A model generated the notes under the pieces. That model saw nothing but the letters and a program-made list of their open reading frames with translations. It had not been told where the DNA came from and made no database searches. A DNA stretch of 64,000 nucleotides. Origin: Actinokineospora xionganensis (GTDB taxonomy: Bacteria; Actinomycetota; Actinomycetes; Mycobacteriales; Pseudonocardiaceae). The stretch is taken from positions 168,505 to 232,504 of the forward strand of contig NZ_JABVED010000001.1 in assembly GCF_014323725.1 (NCBI RefSeq), written 5' to 3'. Position numbers and translations under genes: made by a program. Position 1 is the first letter of the stretch, and each line of letters opens with the position of its first letter. Of this stretch, positions 16,137 through 26,364 are shown one piece after another.

Positions 16137-17867
16137 TCACACGACCGTGAATGACTCCGGTGGGACGCGGAGGTGGGTGCCGGTCGACTCGATGTCCGCG
16201 CTCGACAGCAGCACCGGTCCCGGGTGCCCGTCCAGGACGATCTGCGCCTCCCTCGCACCCAGGTTGACCACCACCCGCCGGTCCCCACGGTGCAGGACCA
16301 GACAGTCGCCGTGAGTATCGATGCGGAAGCGGTCCAGGCGCGGGTCCGCGAGTTCCGGGTGGGTCCGGCGCAGCGCGATCAGGGCGCGGTAGGTGTCGTA
16401 GACCGACTTGTGGGCCGGGTCGTGCAGTTCTCCCCATGGCAGGGTCGAGCGGATCACCGTGGCGACGTCCATCGGGTCCGGCACCTCTTGTTCGCCCCAG
16501 CCGTGTTCGGCGAACTCCTTGCGGCGGCCGTCGCGGACTGCCGCGGCGAGGTCCGGGTCTTCGAAGGAGGCGAAGAACTGCCAGGGCGACGTGGCCGCCC
16601 ACTCCTCGCCCATGAAGATCATCGGGGTGTACGGGGAGCAGAGCACGATGGCCGCGCCGCACAGCATGCGTTCGTGGGAGATGGTGGCGGTCATCCGGTC
16701 GCCCTGGGCGCGGTTGCCGACCTGGTCGTGGTTCTGCAGGTAGCACAGGAACCGGTGGCCGGACGTGCGGCGCGGGTCGACCGGTCTGCCGTGGGTTCGG
16801 CCGCGGAACGACGACCACGTGCCCGCGTGGAAGAACGCCTGCCGCAGCGTCGTCGCCAGAGCGCCCGGTGCGCCGAAGTCGGTGTAGTAGCCGTCGGTCT
16901 CGCCGGTCAGCGCGACGTGCAGGGCGTGGTGCAGGTCGTCGCACCACTGGGCTTGCAAGCCGTAGCCGCCTGCGTCGCGGGACGTGACGAGCTTGGGGTC
17001 GTTGAGATCGGACTCCGCGATCAGGTGCAGTGGCCTGCGCAGCCCGGCCGCGAGCGCGTCGACCTCGGCCGCCATCTCCTCCAGCAGGTGCGTGGCACCC
17101 TTGTCGACCAGTGCGTGCACCGCGTCGAGGCGCAGGCCGTCGAGGTGGAAGTCGCGCAGCCAGCCGACGGCGTTGTCGATCACGTAGCGGCGCACCTCGT
17201 CGGAGTCGGGTCCGTCGAGGTTCAGGGCGGGGCCCCAGATGGTGCGCCCGGCGAAGTACGGGCCGAACCGGTCGAGGTAGGCGCCCGAGGGACCGAGATG
17301 GTTGTAGACGACGTCGAGCAGCACGCCGAGCCCGCGTTCGTGGCAGGCGTTGACGAACCGCTTGAACGCCGTCGGCCCGCCGTAGTGCTGGTGGACCGCG
17401 CCCCACAGGACGCCGTCGTAGCCCCAGCCCGCGGTGCCGTCGAACGCGTTGACCGGCAGCACCTCGACGAAGTCGACCCCGAGGTCGACCAGGTGGTCGA
17501 GGTGCTCCAGCGCCGCGTTGAACGTGCCCTGTTCGGTGAAGGTGCCGATGTGCAGTTCGTAGACAACACCGCCGGCAAGCGGGCGACCCGCCCACCGTTG
17601 GTCGGTCCAGGTGAACGCCTCGTGCGAGTACCGCCGCGACGGTCCGTGCACCCCCGCGGGCTGCCACAGCGATCGCGGGTCGGGCAGCGGCGTGTCGTCG
17701 TCGTCGAGGAGGAACGCGTAGTCGGTGCCGTCGCCGGTCCCGGGAACCTCGGCGTGCCACCAGCCGCGGTCGTCGCGGGCCATGTCGTGGGTGTTGGGGC
17801 CAAGGGCCAGCCGGACCTGGTCGCGGTGGGGCGCCCATACGGAGAAGTGTTCGTCGGAGCGGGTCAC
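16137..17867 (-). CDS. treZ: Malto-oligosyltrehalose trehalohydrolase
   Basis: This 576-aa GH13 enzyme releases trehalose from maltooligosyl-trehalose made by TreY. The N-terminal beta-sandwich opens FSVWAPHRDQVRLAL. The (beta/alpha)8 barrel has VVYELHIGTFT, DVVYNHLGPSG, the nucleophile Asp in DGLRLDAVHA, the acid/base Glu in LIAESDLNDP and the transition-state Asp in LQNHDQVGN. FMGEEWAAT is typical of TreZ. GTG 17867 overlaps the treY stop (GTGA). It is the last gene of malQ-treX-treY-treZ. Confidence 0.95.
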   Translation of the reverse strand: MTRSDEHFSVWAPHRDQVRLALGPNTHDMARDDRGWWHAEVPGTGDGTDYAFLLDDDDTPLPDPRSLWQPAGVHGPSRRYSHEAFTWTDQRWAGRPLAGGVVYELHIGTFTEQGTFNAALEHLDHLVDLGVDFVEVLPVNAFDGTAGWGYDGVLWGAVHQHYGGPTAFKRFVNACHERGLGVLLDVVYNHLGPSGAYLDRFGPYFAGRTIWGPALNLDGPDSDEVRRYVIDNAVGWLRDFHLDGLRLDAVHALVDKGATHLLEEMAAEVDALAAGLRRPLHLIAESDLNDPKLVTSRDAGGYGLQAQWCDDLHHALHVALTGETDGYYTDFGAPGALATTLRQAFFHAGTWSSFRGRTHGRPVDPRRTSGHRFLCYLQNHDQVGNRAQGDRMTATISHERMLCGAAIVLCSPYTPMIFMGEEWAATSPWQFFASFEDPDLAAAVRDGRRKEFAEHGWGEQEVPDPMDVATVIRSTLPWGELHDPAHKSVYDTYRALIALRRTHPELADPRLDRFRIDTHGDCLVLHRGDRRVVVNLGAREAQIVLDGHPGPVLLSSADIESTGTHLRVPPESFTVV

Positions 17868-20116
17868 CGCACGTCCTCTCGGTGCATGAGGGCGACCGGG
17901 TAGGTGGACAGCAGATCCCCCAGGGGCGCAAGGGGATCGTGGACTTCGCGACCGGTCAGCGCGTCCGTCCACCGCCCGGCGCCCGGCAGGGCGAGCACGG
18001 TGTCGCGCCAGCCGTCCCGGGCCAAGGCCACCGGCAGCCGGGTGGCGACCGCGACGAGGTCGGACCGGCGGGTGAACGCCAGGACATGGGCCGCGGCGGG
18101 ACCGTCGGCGTGGAGCGGTCGGTAGCCGCTGAACAGCTCCGGCCTCGACCGCCGCAGCCGCAGGACCGTGCGGACCACGTGCAGCTTCGCCGCTCCCGTG
18201 TCGTCCACCGGGGGCAGCCAGCCGGACTCCAACCGGTCCAGCAGCCGGGTCCGCGCGGCGAAGTCGACCGGTCGCCGGTTATCCGGGTCCACAAGGGACA
18301 GATCGAACAGCTCGGTGCCCTGGTACACGTCCGGCACACCCGGTCCGGCTAGCTGGACGAGCTTCTGCCCGAGCGCGTTGGACCATCCCGGCAGCCGGAT
18401 CCGCTCGACGAACTCGGCGACCTCGGACCCCAGCTCGGCGTGCACCGCCGCGGGCCAGGCTCGCACCGCCGCCTCGAACTCGTCGTCGTGCTCGACCCAC
18501 GAGGTGCGGACCTTCGCCTCCTTCGCCGCCTTGTCCAGGTACGCCGACAGCCGTTCCGGGGTGATCGGCCAAGCGCCCACCAGCGACTGCCACGCCAGCA
18601 GCTCCAGGGTCGGCTCGGGCAGCCCGCACCGCGCGGACCACCGGTGCACCGCGTCGGCGAACTCCCCGGGGATTTCCGCGAGCACGGCGAGCCGGGCCCG
18701 CACGTCCTCCGAGCGCTTGGTGTCGTGGGTCGACAGAGTCGTCATCCCAGCGGGCCACCCGGCCTCACGGGCCGCCGCGCCCGCGTGGAACTCGGCGAGG
18801 GAGACGCCGAAGCGGTCCGGCGCGCCACCGACCTCGTTGAGCCCGGTGAGCCGCGGGTAGCGGTAGAACGCGGTGTCCTCGTCCCCCTTGGCCACGACCA
18901 TGCCGGACGTCTGCTGAATCCTTGTCGCCAGTTCCCCGCCGGGATCGGACCGCACAGTCCGGTCCAGCACGTCGATCGCCGACGCGAGGTCCGGCCGGAC
19001 CGCCCGCGCCCGCTCGACGGCCGCCGTCCAGTGCCCCGTGCCCTCCGGCAGATAGGAGCGGTACACCGGGAACGCCACCATCAGCTCGGCGACCGCGTCG
19101 GCGGGCACACCTGGGGCGAGCGCGGCGATGCGGCGCATCTCGGCCACCAGTGAGCGGGAGGTGATCAGCCTGCGGCAGCGCTCCTCCTCGGCGTGGAAGT
19201 CGATTCCACCGAACTTCGCGGCCAACTCGGTGAGCGGCTCCTCGCCCGCCGCGTCGACGAACACCCCGCACACCTCCCGCAGGGTGTCGTAGCCGGTCGT
19301 GCCGTGGACCGGCCAGGACGCGGGCAGCGACTCGCCCGCGGCGAGGATCTTCTCCACCACCAGCCAACAGTCCGCGCGAGCCCGCAGTGTCCTCAGGTAG
19401 CCGCCCGGGTCGGCCAGGCCGTCGGGGTGGTCGATGCGCAGGCCGTCGACCTCGCCCGCGGCCACCCAGCGCAGCACCTCGCCGTGCGTCCCCTCGAACA
19501 CCTCGGGCAGCTCGACCCGGACCGCGGCGAGGGTGGTGACGTCGAAGAAGCGCCTATAGGTCAGTTCCGCGTTGCCGCGCCGCCAGTCCACCAGCCGGTA
19601 GTGCTGCCGCTCGTGCACCTCGGCCGCGGTGCCCCCCTCGGTTCCGGGCGCGATCGGGAACTCGTGCTCGTGGTACGCCAGCCTGCCGTCCCGCAGTCGC
19701 AGGGTGGAGTCGTCGCCGAGTACGGGCAGCAGGATCGGGCCCGCGGCGAAGTCGATGTCGAACCACGTCGCGTACCGGGACTCCGGCCCGTGCTCGAGCA
19801 CGTCCCACCACCAGCGGTTCGCCGAGGGGACCTCGACGGACATGTGGTTGGGCACCAGGTCCAGCACGACACCCACCCCGGCGGCTCGGGCCGCGGCCAC
19901 CAGCCGCAGGCGGGCAGGCTCCCCGCCCAACTCCGGGTTGGCCGTGGTCGGGTCGACCACGTCGTAGCCGTGGGTGGAGCCGGGGGCGGCGCCCAGCAGC
20001 GGCGAGGTGTACACGGCACCGACGCCGAGGCGGTCCAGGTAGGGCACCAACTCGGCGGTGGCGTCGAGGTCGAAGCCCGGGCGCACCTGCACCCGGTAGG
20101 TGGACGTGGGGATCAA
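17864..20116 (-). CDS. treY: Maltooligosyl trehalose synthase
   Basis: This 750-aa GH13 intramolecular transglucosidase turns the reducing-end alpha-1,4 bond of maltodextrins into the alpha,alpha-1,1 bond of a trehalosyl end. It opens [18 protein letters not shown], then [18 protein letters not shown], the nucleophile region [14 protein letters not shown], acid/base Glu in WLVVEKIL, and [18 protein letters not shown]. The C-terminal PDVYQGTEL and [12 protein letters not shown] are characteristic. TTG 20116 overlaps the treX stop (TTGA), and no better start exists. Confidence 0.95.
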   Translation of the reverse strand: MIPTSTYRVQVRPGFDLDATAELVPYLDRLGVGAVYTSPLLGAAPGSTHGYDVVDPTTANPELGGEPARLRLVAAARAAGVGVVLDLVPNHMSVEVPSANRWWWDVLEHGPESRYATWFDIDFAAGPILLPVLGDDSTLRLRDGRLAYHEHEFPIAPGTEGGTAAEVHERQHYRLVDWRRGNAELTYRRFFDVTTLAAVRVELPEVFEGTHGEVLRWVAAGEVDGLRIDHPDGLADPGGYLRTLRARADCWLVVEKILAAGESLPASWPVHGTTGYDTLREVCGVFVDAAGEEPLTELAAKFGGIDFHAEEERCRRLITSRSLVAEMRRIAALAPGVPADAVAELMVAFPVYRSYLPEGTGHWTAAVERARAVRPDLASAIDVLDRTVRSDPGGELATRIQQTSGMVVAKGDEDTAFYRYPRLTGLNEVGGAPDRFGVSLAEFHAGAAAREAGWPAGMTTLSTHDTKRSEDVRARLAVLAEIPGEFADAVHRWSARCGLPEPTLELLAWQSLVGAWPITPERLSAYLDKAAKEAKVRTSWVEHDDEFEAAVRAWPAAVHAELGSEVAEFVERIRLPGWSNALGQKLVQLAGPGVPDVYQGTELFDLSLVDPDNRRPVDFAARTRLLDRLESGWLPPVDDTGAAKLHVVRTVLRLRRSRPELFSGYRPLHADGPAAAHVLAFTRRSDLVAVATRLPVALARDGWRDTVLALPGAGRWTDALTGREVHDPLAPLGDLLSTYPVALMHREDVR

Positions 20117-22287
20117 GGCTGGGCCTCCGTGCGCCGCAGCACGAGCAGCGACCGGGCTTGGGTGTTGATGCCCTCGCCCGCGGCGAACGTCCGCGCCGTG
20201 GTGGGCCGGTCGCCCGCGACCACGCCGAGGACGATCCCCTCGCCGGACACGCTGAACACCTCGCCGCTCGCGGTGTCGAGCACGACGCTCCACTGGGCGC
20301 CGTAGCTCGCGTCGGGCACGATCATCTCGATGTCGTCGTCGTGGGCGTTGAAGCACAGCAGGAACGAGTCGTCGTGGACGCGCGCGCCGCGCCGGTCGAG
20401 GTCGCCGATGGCGTCGCCGTTGAGGAACACCATGATCGACCGGCCGAACCCGGATTCCCAGTCCTGTTCGGACATCTCCTCGGCCGACGGGGTGAACCAG
20501 GCGATGTCGCGCAGTTCGTCGCCCTTGCGGATCGGCCTGCCCGCGAAGAACCGCCGCCGCCGGAACACCGGGTGGTCGCGCCGCAACTCGATGACCGCCT
20601 TGGTGAACTCGAGGAGGTCGGAGTTCTTGTCCAGCAGCGACCAGTCCACCCAGGACAGCTCGTTGTCCTGGCAGTAGCCGTTGTTGTTGCCCTGCTGGGT
20701 TCGGCCGAGCTCGTCGCCGTGCAGCAGCATCGGCGTGCCCTGCGACAGCAGCAGGGTGGCCAGCAGGTTGCGGCGCTGCCGGGCGCGCAGGTCGTTGACC
20801 TTCTCGTCCTCGGTCGGCCCTTCGGCGCCGCAGTTCCACGACCGGTTGTCGTCGGCGCCGTCGCGGTTGCCCTCGCCGTTGGCCTCGTTGTGCTTCTCGT
20901 TGTAGGAAACCAGGTCGTTGAGGGTGAACCCGTCGTGCGCGGTGACGAAGTTGATCGACGCGTAGGGCCTGCGGCCGTCGTCCTGGTAGAGGTCCGACGA
21001 GCCGGTGATGCGGGAGGCGAACTCGCCGAGCGTGGCGGGCTCGCCGCGCCAGAAGTCGCGCACGGTGTCGCGGTACATGCCGTTCCACTCGGTCCACAGT
21101 GGAGGGAAGTTGCCGACCTGGTAGCCGCCGGGCCCGACGTCCCACGGTTCGGCGATCAGCTTGACCTGGCTGATCACGGGGTCCTGCTGCACCAGGTCGA
21201 AGAACGTGGCCAGCCGGTCGACGTCGTAGAACTCGCGGGCCAGGGTGGCGGCGAGGTCGAAGCGGAACCCGTCGACGTGCATCTCGGTCACCCAGTAGCG
21301 CAGCGAGTCCATGATCAGCTGCAGCGTGTGCGACGGGCGCACGTTGAGCGAGTTGCCGGTGCCGGTGTAGTCCATGTAGTAGCGGCGGTCGTCGTCGACG
21401 AGCCGGTAGTAGGTCTCGTTGTCGATGCCGCGCAGCGACAGCGTCGGACCGAGGTGGTTGCCTTCCGCGGTGTGGTTGTAGACCACGTCCAAGATCACTT
21501 CTATGTTCGCCTCGTGCAGCGCGCGCACCATCGCCTTGAACTCCTGGACCTGGCTCCCCGGGCTGTTGAGCTTCAAGGCGTACCCGTCATGCGGCGCCAG
21601 GTAGGCGATCGTGTTGTAGCCCCAGTAGTTGCGCAGTCCGCGCTCGGTGAGGCCGTGGTCGTGCAGGAACTCGTGCACCGGCATCAGTTCGACCGCGGTG
21701 ACCCCGAGGCCGGTCAGGTAGTCGATCATCACCGGGTGGGCCAGCGCCGAGTAGGTGCCGCGCAGCTGCTCGGGGATGTCCGGGTGCAGCATCGTCAGCC
21801 CGCGTACGTGCGCCTCGTAGATGACCGACTCGTTGTACGGCGTCTTCGGGGCGCGGTCGTTGGCCCAGTCGAAGAACGGATTGACCACCACACCCCGAAA
21901 CGTATACGCGGCCGAGTCGGCGTCGTTGAATCCGTCGGGGTCGCCGAACGGATAGCCGAACACCGACTCGTCCCAGTCGACGGCGCCAGTGACGGCCTTC
22001 GCGTAGGGGTCGAGCAGGAGCTTGTGCGGGTTGCAGCGCTTCCCGTCCGTCGGGTCATGCGGACCGTGGACCCGGAAGCCGTACTGCTGGCCGGGGCCGA
22101 CGGCCGGGAGGTAGCCGTGCCAGACGAAGCCGTCCACCTCCGGCAGGCCGATCCGGGCCTCCTTGCCCGTGGAGTCGAACAGGCACAGCTCGACCCACTC
22201 GGCCACCTCGGAGTACAGCGCGAAGTTGGTGCCCGCGCCGTCAAAGGTGGCGCCGAGCGGGTACCGGGAACCTGGCCAAGCGTGCAC
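20113..22287 (-). CDS. treX: Glycogen debranching enzyme (isoamylase type)
   Basis: This 724-aa GH13 enzyme hydrolyses alpha-1,6 branches to give linear maltodextrins for TreY. The N-terminal domain reads [20 protein letters not shown], and [31 protein letters not shown] (nucleophile Asp), LIAEPWD (acid/base Glu) and FVTAHDGFT follow, then [20 protein letters not shown] 22287 is chosen because GAGGAG lies five bases upstream; a GTG two codons earlier is too close to it. It overlaps treY by four bases. Confidence 0.95.
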   Translation of the reverse strand: MHAWPGSRYPLGATFDGAGTNFALYSEVAEWVELCLFDSTGKEARIGLPEVDGFVWHGYLPAVGPGQQYGFRVHGPHDPTDGKRCNPHKLLLDPYAKAVTGAVDWDESVFGYPFGDPDGFNDADSAAYTFRGVVVNPFFDWANDRAPKTPYNESVIYEAHVRGLTMLHPDIPEQLRGTYSALAHPVMIDYLTGLGVTAVELMPVHEFLHDHGLTERGLRNYWGYNTIAYLAPHDGYALKLNSPGSQVQEFKAMVRALHEANIEVILDVVYNHTAEGNHLGPTLSLRGIDNETYYRLVDDDRRYYMDYTGTGNSLNVRPSHTLQLIMDSLRYWVTEMHVDGFRFDLAATLAREFYDVDRLATFFDLVQQDPVISQVKLIAEPWDVGPGGYQVGNFPPLWTEWNGMYRDTVRDFWRGEPATLGEFASRITGSSDLYQDDGRRPYASINFVTAHDGFTLNDLVSYNEKHNEANGEGNRDGADDNRSWNCGAEGPTEDEKVNDLRARQRRNLLATLLLSQGTPMLLHGDELGRTQQGNNNGYCQDNELSWVDWSLLDKNSDLLEFTKAVIELRRDHPVFRRRRFFAGRPIRKGDELRDIAWFTPSAEEMSEQDWESGFGRSIMVFLNGDAIGDLDRRGARVHDDSFLLCFNAHDDDIEMIVPDASYGAQWSVVLDTASGEVFSVSGEGIVLGVVAGDRPTTARTFAAGEGINTQARSLLVLRRTEAQP

Positions 22288-22345
22288 GCGCACTCCTCGT
22301 TGATCGAACTTCGGGCGTCGACGGTGGGAGTCGACCTCCACAGTG

Positions 22346-24319
22346 CTACCGCCTATCGCGCGACTCCGCAGGTCGGGCGGCGCGCAGGGCGGCCACCGCG
22401 CGCTCGAGCAGGGGGTGTTCGAGCAGCTCATCGACCGTGACCGGGAGCGGAATCCGCCAGTTGGGGTACTCGTCGACGGTGCCGGGCAGGTTGGGCTGGC
22501 GCGGCTCGCCGATGGCGTCCTGCGGGGAGATCAGCAGCAGCCTGCCGGCGGCGGTCGCCAGCAGGGCGTGCAGCGCGGCGACGAGGTCGTCCTCGCCCGC
22601 GTCGGGTGGGAGCAGGCCGTGGTCGGCGAGTTCGGCGAGCAGTTCGTCCCGGTCGCCCGCGGCGCGGCGGGCCTCGGCCTCCGGGTCGTCGAGATGGCCA
22701 AGCTCGGCCCGCACCCGCGCGTTCTCGCCGCGCAGGAAGCCCGCGGCGGTCGGCAGGTCGTGGGTGGAGATGCTGGCCATCGCCTCGGTCGACCAGCGGC
22801 TCGGCGCGAGCAGCGGCGCGCCGGGCGCGTCCTCGTCGCGCTGGAACCACAGCACCGCGGAACTCAGCATGCCCCGCTCGCGCAGCGTCTCGGTCACCTC
22901 GTCGGGCACGGTGCCGAGGTCTTCGCCGACCACGATGGCGCTCGCCCGGTGGGCTTCCAGGGCGAGCACGCCGAGCAGGGCGTCGGCGTCGTAGCGGACG
23001 TAGGTGCCCTCGCTCGGCGGGCGGCCCGGCGGGATCCACCACAGCCGCCACAGACCCGCGACGTGGTCGACGCGGATCCCGTCGGCGTGGGCTAGGACGC
23101 TGCCGATGACGTCGCGGAAGGGTTGGTACCCGGCGGCGGCCAGCCGGTCGGGCCTCCACGGCGGCAGGTTCCAGTCCTGGCCCTGCCTGCTGAACGCGTC
23201 CGGTGGGGCGCCGACGGTGACCTCGGAGGCCAGCACGTCCTGCAGCGCCCAGGCGTCGGCGCCCGCGGGGTCGACGCCGACGGGCAGGTCGTGCACGATC
23301 CCGACGCCGAGCCCGGCGGCGCGGCCCGCGGCCCGCACGTCGGCGAGCTGGTCCGCGCACAGCCGCTGCACCCAGGCGTGCAAGCCGATCCGGTCGGTCA
23401 GGTCGCGGCGGGCGGCGGTGACGGCGGCGCTGTTCGGATGGCGCAGGTCCGCGGGCCAGGTCCGCCAGTCGGCGCCGTGCCGTTCGGCCAGGGCGCAGAA
23501 GGTGGCGAACTCGTCGAGCGCGGGATCTGTCGGCCCGGCCCGCCGGTCTGGAGTGTGCCGCCACAGCAGCTCCAGTGCGGAGAGCTTCGCCTTCCACACC
23601 GCGTCGTAGTCGATCAGCTCGGCGCCCGCGGGTGGGGCGAGCGCGTCGACCTCGGCGCGCACGTCGGCCGGGGCTTCGCGGAACGCGTCGAGGTCGGTGA
23701 CCGGCAGGTACAGGGGATTGGCGAACCGACGGCTCGACGGCGAGTACGGCGAGCGCTGCAGCGGTGTGACCGGGGTGATCGCCTGCACCGGGTTGACCAG
23801 GACCACCCCGGCGCCGAGTCGGGCCGAGCCGGTGACCAGCGCGCGCAGGTCGGCGAGGTCGCCGATGCCCCATGAGCGTGCCGACCGCAGTGCGTAGAGC
23901 TGAACCATCCAGCCCCACGCGGGTGGGACCGGAGGCAGCTTCGCGGGGGCGACGATCACGGTGACCTGGCGGTCGCCGATGGCCAGGGTGTGGGTGCCGA
24001 GGGGGAGGTCGGGTGGGAGGCGGTCGCGGACCGGCCGGGTGTCGCCTGCTTCGCTGGTGAGGACACCCGCGGCGCCGATGGCGGGAGAGTCCCCGGCGCG
24101 CAGCACGAGCGGGTCCGGCACGCTCGCCCGGTCGCGCCGGGCCCGGACGTCGGCCAACTCGGCGCGGACCGAGGCGGGGGTGCCCGCGTCGACGCCCAGT
24201 TGGGCGAGCACGGCCACCACGACGTCGTCGGCGATGTCGACGCGGCGGCGTTCGGTGTCGGAGTACCAGGTGGCGACGCCGTGGGCGTCGGCCAGGTCGC
24301 GCAGGTCGGCGTCGGCCAA
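22346..24319 (-). CDS. malQ: 4-Alpha-glucanotransferase (amylomaltase)
   Basis: This 657-aa GH77 enzyme disproportionates maltooligosaccharides. After an N-terminal actinobacterial extension (about 130 residues) the barrel begins near [24 protein letters not shown]. The catalytic elements are [16 protein letters not shown] (nucleophile Asp), [10 protein letters not shown] (acid/base Glu) and [10 protein letters not shown] (third Asp). TTG 24319 has GAGGAG seven bases upstream. It lies 58 bp before treX and would recycle the short dextrins left by the trehalose pathway. Confidence 0.95.
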   Translation of the reverse strand: MADADLRDLADAHGVATWYSDTERRRVDIADDVVVAVLAQLGVDAGTPASVRAELADVRARRDRASVPDPLVLRAGDSPAIGAAGVLTSEAGDTRPVRDRLPPDLPLGTHTLAIGDRQVTVIVAPAKLPPVPPAWGWMVQLYALRSARSWGIGDLADLRALVTGSARLGAGVVLVNPVQAITPVTPLQRSPYSPSSRRFANPLYLPVTDLDAFREAPADVRAEVDALAPPAGAELIDYDAVWKAKLSALELLWRHTPDRRAGPTDPALDEFATFCALAERHGADWRTWPADLRHPNSAAVTAARRDLTDRIGLHAWVQRLCADQLADVRAAGRAAGLGVGIVHDLPVGVDPAGADAWALQDVLASEVTVGAPPDAFSRQGQDWNLPPWRPDRLAAAGYQPFRDVIGSVLAHADGIRVDHVAGLWRLWWIPPGRPPSEGTYVRYDADALLGVLALEAHRASAIVVGEDLGTVPDEVTETLRERGMLSSAVLWFQRDEDAPGAPLLAPSRWSTEAMASISTHDLPTAAGFLRGENARVRAELGHLDDPEAEARRAAGDRDELLAELADHGLLPPDAGEDDLVAALHALLATAAGRLLLISPQDAIGEPRQPNLPGTVDEYPNWRIPLPVTVDELLEHPLLERAVAALRAARPAESRDRR

Positions 24320-24420
24320 GGTGGCGCTCCTCGTCGCGGGGAACGGGTGTCCTCACCGTAATCCGCGGCGTGCCTCCACGCCGGAGGTTCACCGGTCCGT
24401 GGTCATGTCCACAAAGGACA

Positions 24421-24498
24421 TTAGAGCCGCTCGGGTGCGGCGATGCCGAGCAGCGACAGGCCGAACCAGCACGTATCGTTCGGGGCGAGCGGCTCTGC
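24421..24498 (-). pseudogene. Possible relic of an ArgS-like C-terminus
   Basis: A 25-codon open stretch on the minus strand ends FGLSLLGIAAPERL-stop, which resembles the C-terminal tail of arginyl-tRNA synthetases (LLG-x-x-APE-x-hydrophobic). No ribosome site or upstream coding sequence exists, and a stop lies just upstream at 24499. Only about 14 residues support the idea. Confidence 0.2.
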
Positions 24499-24574
24499 TC
24501 ACCGTCCGTGAGCCCGACGGCGGCCACGTTGCCGCTGACCTGACCTGGCCGCGCTTACCTCCCTGTGGGGCCGG

Positions 24575-24922
24575 TCATCGCTTCCCGCCGAGCCATGTGG
24601 GCAGCCGCTGCAGCAGGCCGGGCCGGTCGCCTTCGGGCTCGCCCTCGATCTGGACGCCGTTCCAGAACGCGACGTGGTTCTTGATCCGGCGGGCCAGGGG
24701 ACTGGGGTGTGGGTAGTACCAGGCCGCGTTCGGGTTTGTCTCGCCGTTCACCCGCAGGGTGTAGTAGCTCGCCAGGCCCTTCCACGGGCACAGCGACTTG
24801 TTACGGCTCTCCACGAAGAACTCCCGGCGCAGGGAGTCGGGCGGGAAGTAGTCGTTGCCCTCCACCCGCACCGTCCTCGGCGCCTCGGCCAGTACGACAC
24901 CGTTCCACACCGCACGCATCAT
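24575..24922 (-). CDS. DUF427 family protein
   Basis: This 115-aa protein has the DUF427 signature. It opens MRAVWNGVVLAEA, then the FFVESRNKSLCPWKG motif with invariant Cys-Pro-Trp-Lys-Gly, ASYYTLRVNGE, NAAWYYPHPSPLARRIKNHVAFW and a variable tail. It is a cytosolic single-domain protein whose biochemical role is not established in the family. Two adjacent ATG codons (24922 and 24919) are both possible starts. Confidence 0.92.
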   Translation of the reverse strand: MMRAVWNGVVLAEAPRTVRVEGNDYFPPDSLRREFFVESRNKSLCPWKGLASYYTLRVNGETNPNAAWYYPHPSPLARRIKNHVAFWNGVQIEGEPEGDRPGLLQRLPTWLGGKR

Positions 24923-25146
24923 CGAAGGTCGACCTCCAGGTCCAAGTCCACATCAGCACAGGACTCCCCAGGCGGCAAGTGACGACGTCATGACCAGGCG
25001 GCAACCCCGCCCCGGACGAACTGCCGAGCGGACTGGACATCGCCATGCCTGACGGGTGACGATGGCCGGTCGTCGACGGCGTGGCAGCACTCATACTGAC
25101 CCGTAGCAGGCCTTGCCGGGCGAACCGTCGAACCGGAAGGAACACC

Positions 25147-26286
25147 GTGGCCCAGGGCCCGATCTACCTTGACTACAACGCCACCACCCCGATCGATCCG
25201 GCGGTGACCGAGGCGATCGGGCCCTTCCTGACCGACGGTTTCGGCAACCCCGGCAGCGAACACCACTACGGCGCGGGCCCGCGCGCCGCCGTCCGGCGGG
25301 CTCGTGAGCAGGTCGCGGCCCTGCTGGGTGGCTCCGTCGAGGGCGTCGTGTTCACCGGATCGGGATCCGAGGCCGACAACCTCGCCCTGCGCGGCGCGGT
25401 GCTGGCCTCGGGTCTCGACCGGCCGCACGTGATCACCCAGGTGACCGAACATCCCGCGGTCCTTCAGGCGTGCCAGGCGTTGCGGCGCTGGCACGGCGCG
25501 CGGGTGACCCTCCTGCCGGTGAACTCCGAGGGCTTGGTCGACCCCGGCGACCTGGCCGCCGCGCTCACCCCGCGCACCGTGCTGGTGTCGATCATGCTGG
25601 CCAACAACGAAACCGGCGCGCTGCAACCCGTCGCCGAACTCGCCCGGATCGCCCGCGAGCATGGCGCGGTGTTCCACAGCGACGCGGCGCAGGCGGTCGG
25701 GAAGATCCCGGTCGACGTGACCGAGCTCGGTGTCGACCTGCTCACCGTGGTCGGGCACAAGATGTACGCGCCCAAAGGCGTCGCCGCGCTCTACCTCCGC
25801 CCCGGGGTGGCCCTCGAGCCCCTGATCTACGGCGGCGGGCAGGAACGCGGGCTCCGCGCGGGCACCGAGAACGTCGCGCTCACCGTCGCCCTCGGCGTCG
25901 CCGCCGACCTGGCGGCCGCCGATCTCGCTCACGGCGGACACCACACCGTCCGCGAGCTGCGTGATCAACTGCACGCCCGTCTCGCCGCGGCGCTGCCCGG
26001 CCGGGTGACGCTCAACGGCCCAGCCCAGGAGAGGCTGCCGAACACCCTCAACCTCAGCGTCCGCGGCACCATCGGCCACGACCTGCTGGCCGCCGTCCCC
26101 GATGTCGCCGCGTCGGTCGGCTCGGCCTGCCACAGCGGCATCCACGAACCGTCACCCGTGCTCACCGCCATGGGATTCGACCGCGACCGAAGCCTGTCCG
26201 CGCTGCGGCTGTCCCTGGGCCGCTGGAGCACGACCGAGGACGTCGACCGCGCCGCGGACCTGATCGCCGCCGCCGCGACCCGCTGA
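25147..26286 (+). CDS. Cysteine desulfurase
   Basis: This 379-aa PLP enzyme is of the IscS/NifS class V aminotransferase fold. It converts cysteine to alanine and passes sulfane sulfur to Fe-S clusters or thiolated tRNA. IYLDYNATTPIDP opens the protein. The PLP Lys is in VVGHKMYAPKG, HSDAAQAVGKI holds the PLP-stacking region, and the active-site Cys lies in SVGSACHSG. The GTG has GGAAGGA six bases upstream. It stands alone: neither mnmA nor suf genes are adjacent, so its sulfur acceptor is not indicated. Confidence 0.92.
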   Translation: MAQGPIYLDYNATTPIDPAVTEAIGPFLTDGFGNPGSEHHYGAGPRAAVRRAREQVAALLGGSVEGVVFTGSGSEADNLALRGAVLASGLDRPHVITQVTEHPAVLQACQALRRWHGARVTLLPVNSEGLVDPGDLAAALTPRTVLVSIMLANNETGALQPVAELARIAREHGAVFHSDAAQAVGKIPVDVTELGVDLLTVVGHKMYAPKGVAALYLRPGVALEPLIYGGGQERGLRAGTENVALTVALGVAADLAAADLAHGGHHTVRELRDQLHARLAAALPGRVTLNGPAQERLPNTLNLSVRGTIGHDLLAAVPDVAASVGSACHSGIHEPSPVLTAMGFDRDRSLSALRLSLGRWSTTEDVDRAADLIAAAATR

Positions 26287-26314
26287 CCTCACGATCCCCG
26301 CGACCGGAGCACGC

Positions 26315-26358
26315 CGGTGTGGGATCGTCCGACACGTGTGCCGGACGACCCCACACCG
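26315..26358. terminator. Bidirectional terminator hairpin
   Basis: A long hairpin lies between converging genes. Arms cggtgtggg (26315-26323) and cccacaccg (26350-26358) are perfect. After one mismatch, tcgtccg (26325-26331) and cggacga (26342-26348) pair around a loop that is itself near-palindromic. It should stop transcription from both the desulfurase and the ABC operon. Confidence 0.8.
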
Positions 26359-26364
26359 CCGCGG

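Noticed and set aside
20117-21145. N-terminal extension of TreY
   Set aside because: It lies entirely within treX on the same strand in another frame. TTG 20116 overlaps the treX stop and starts the TreY domain.
20158-22440. 760-codon plus-strand ORF opposite treX
   Set aside because: It is a shadow of the treX coding strand. The GC-rich antisense frame lacks stops by composition, and the Val/Asp/Arg-rich translation has no domain.
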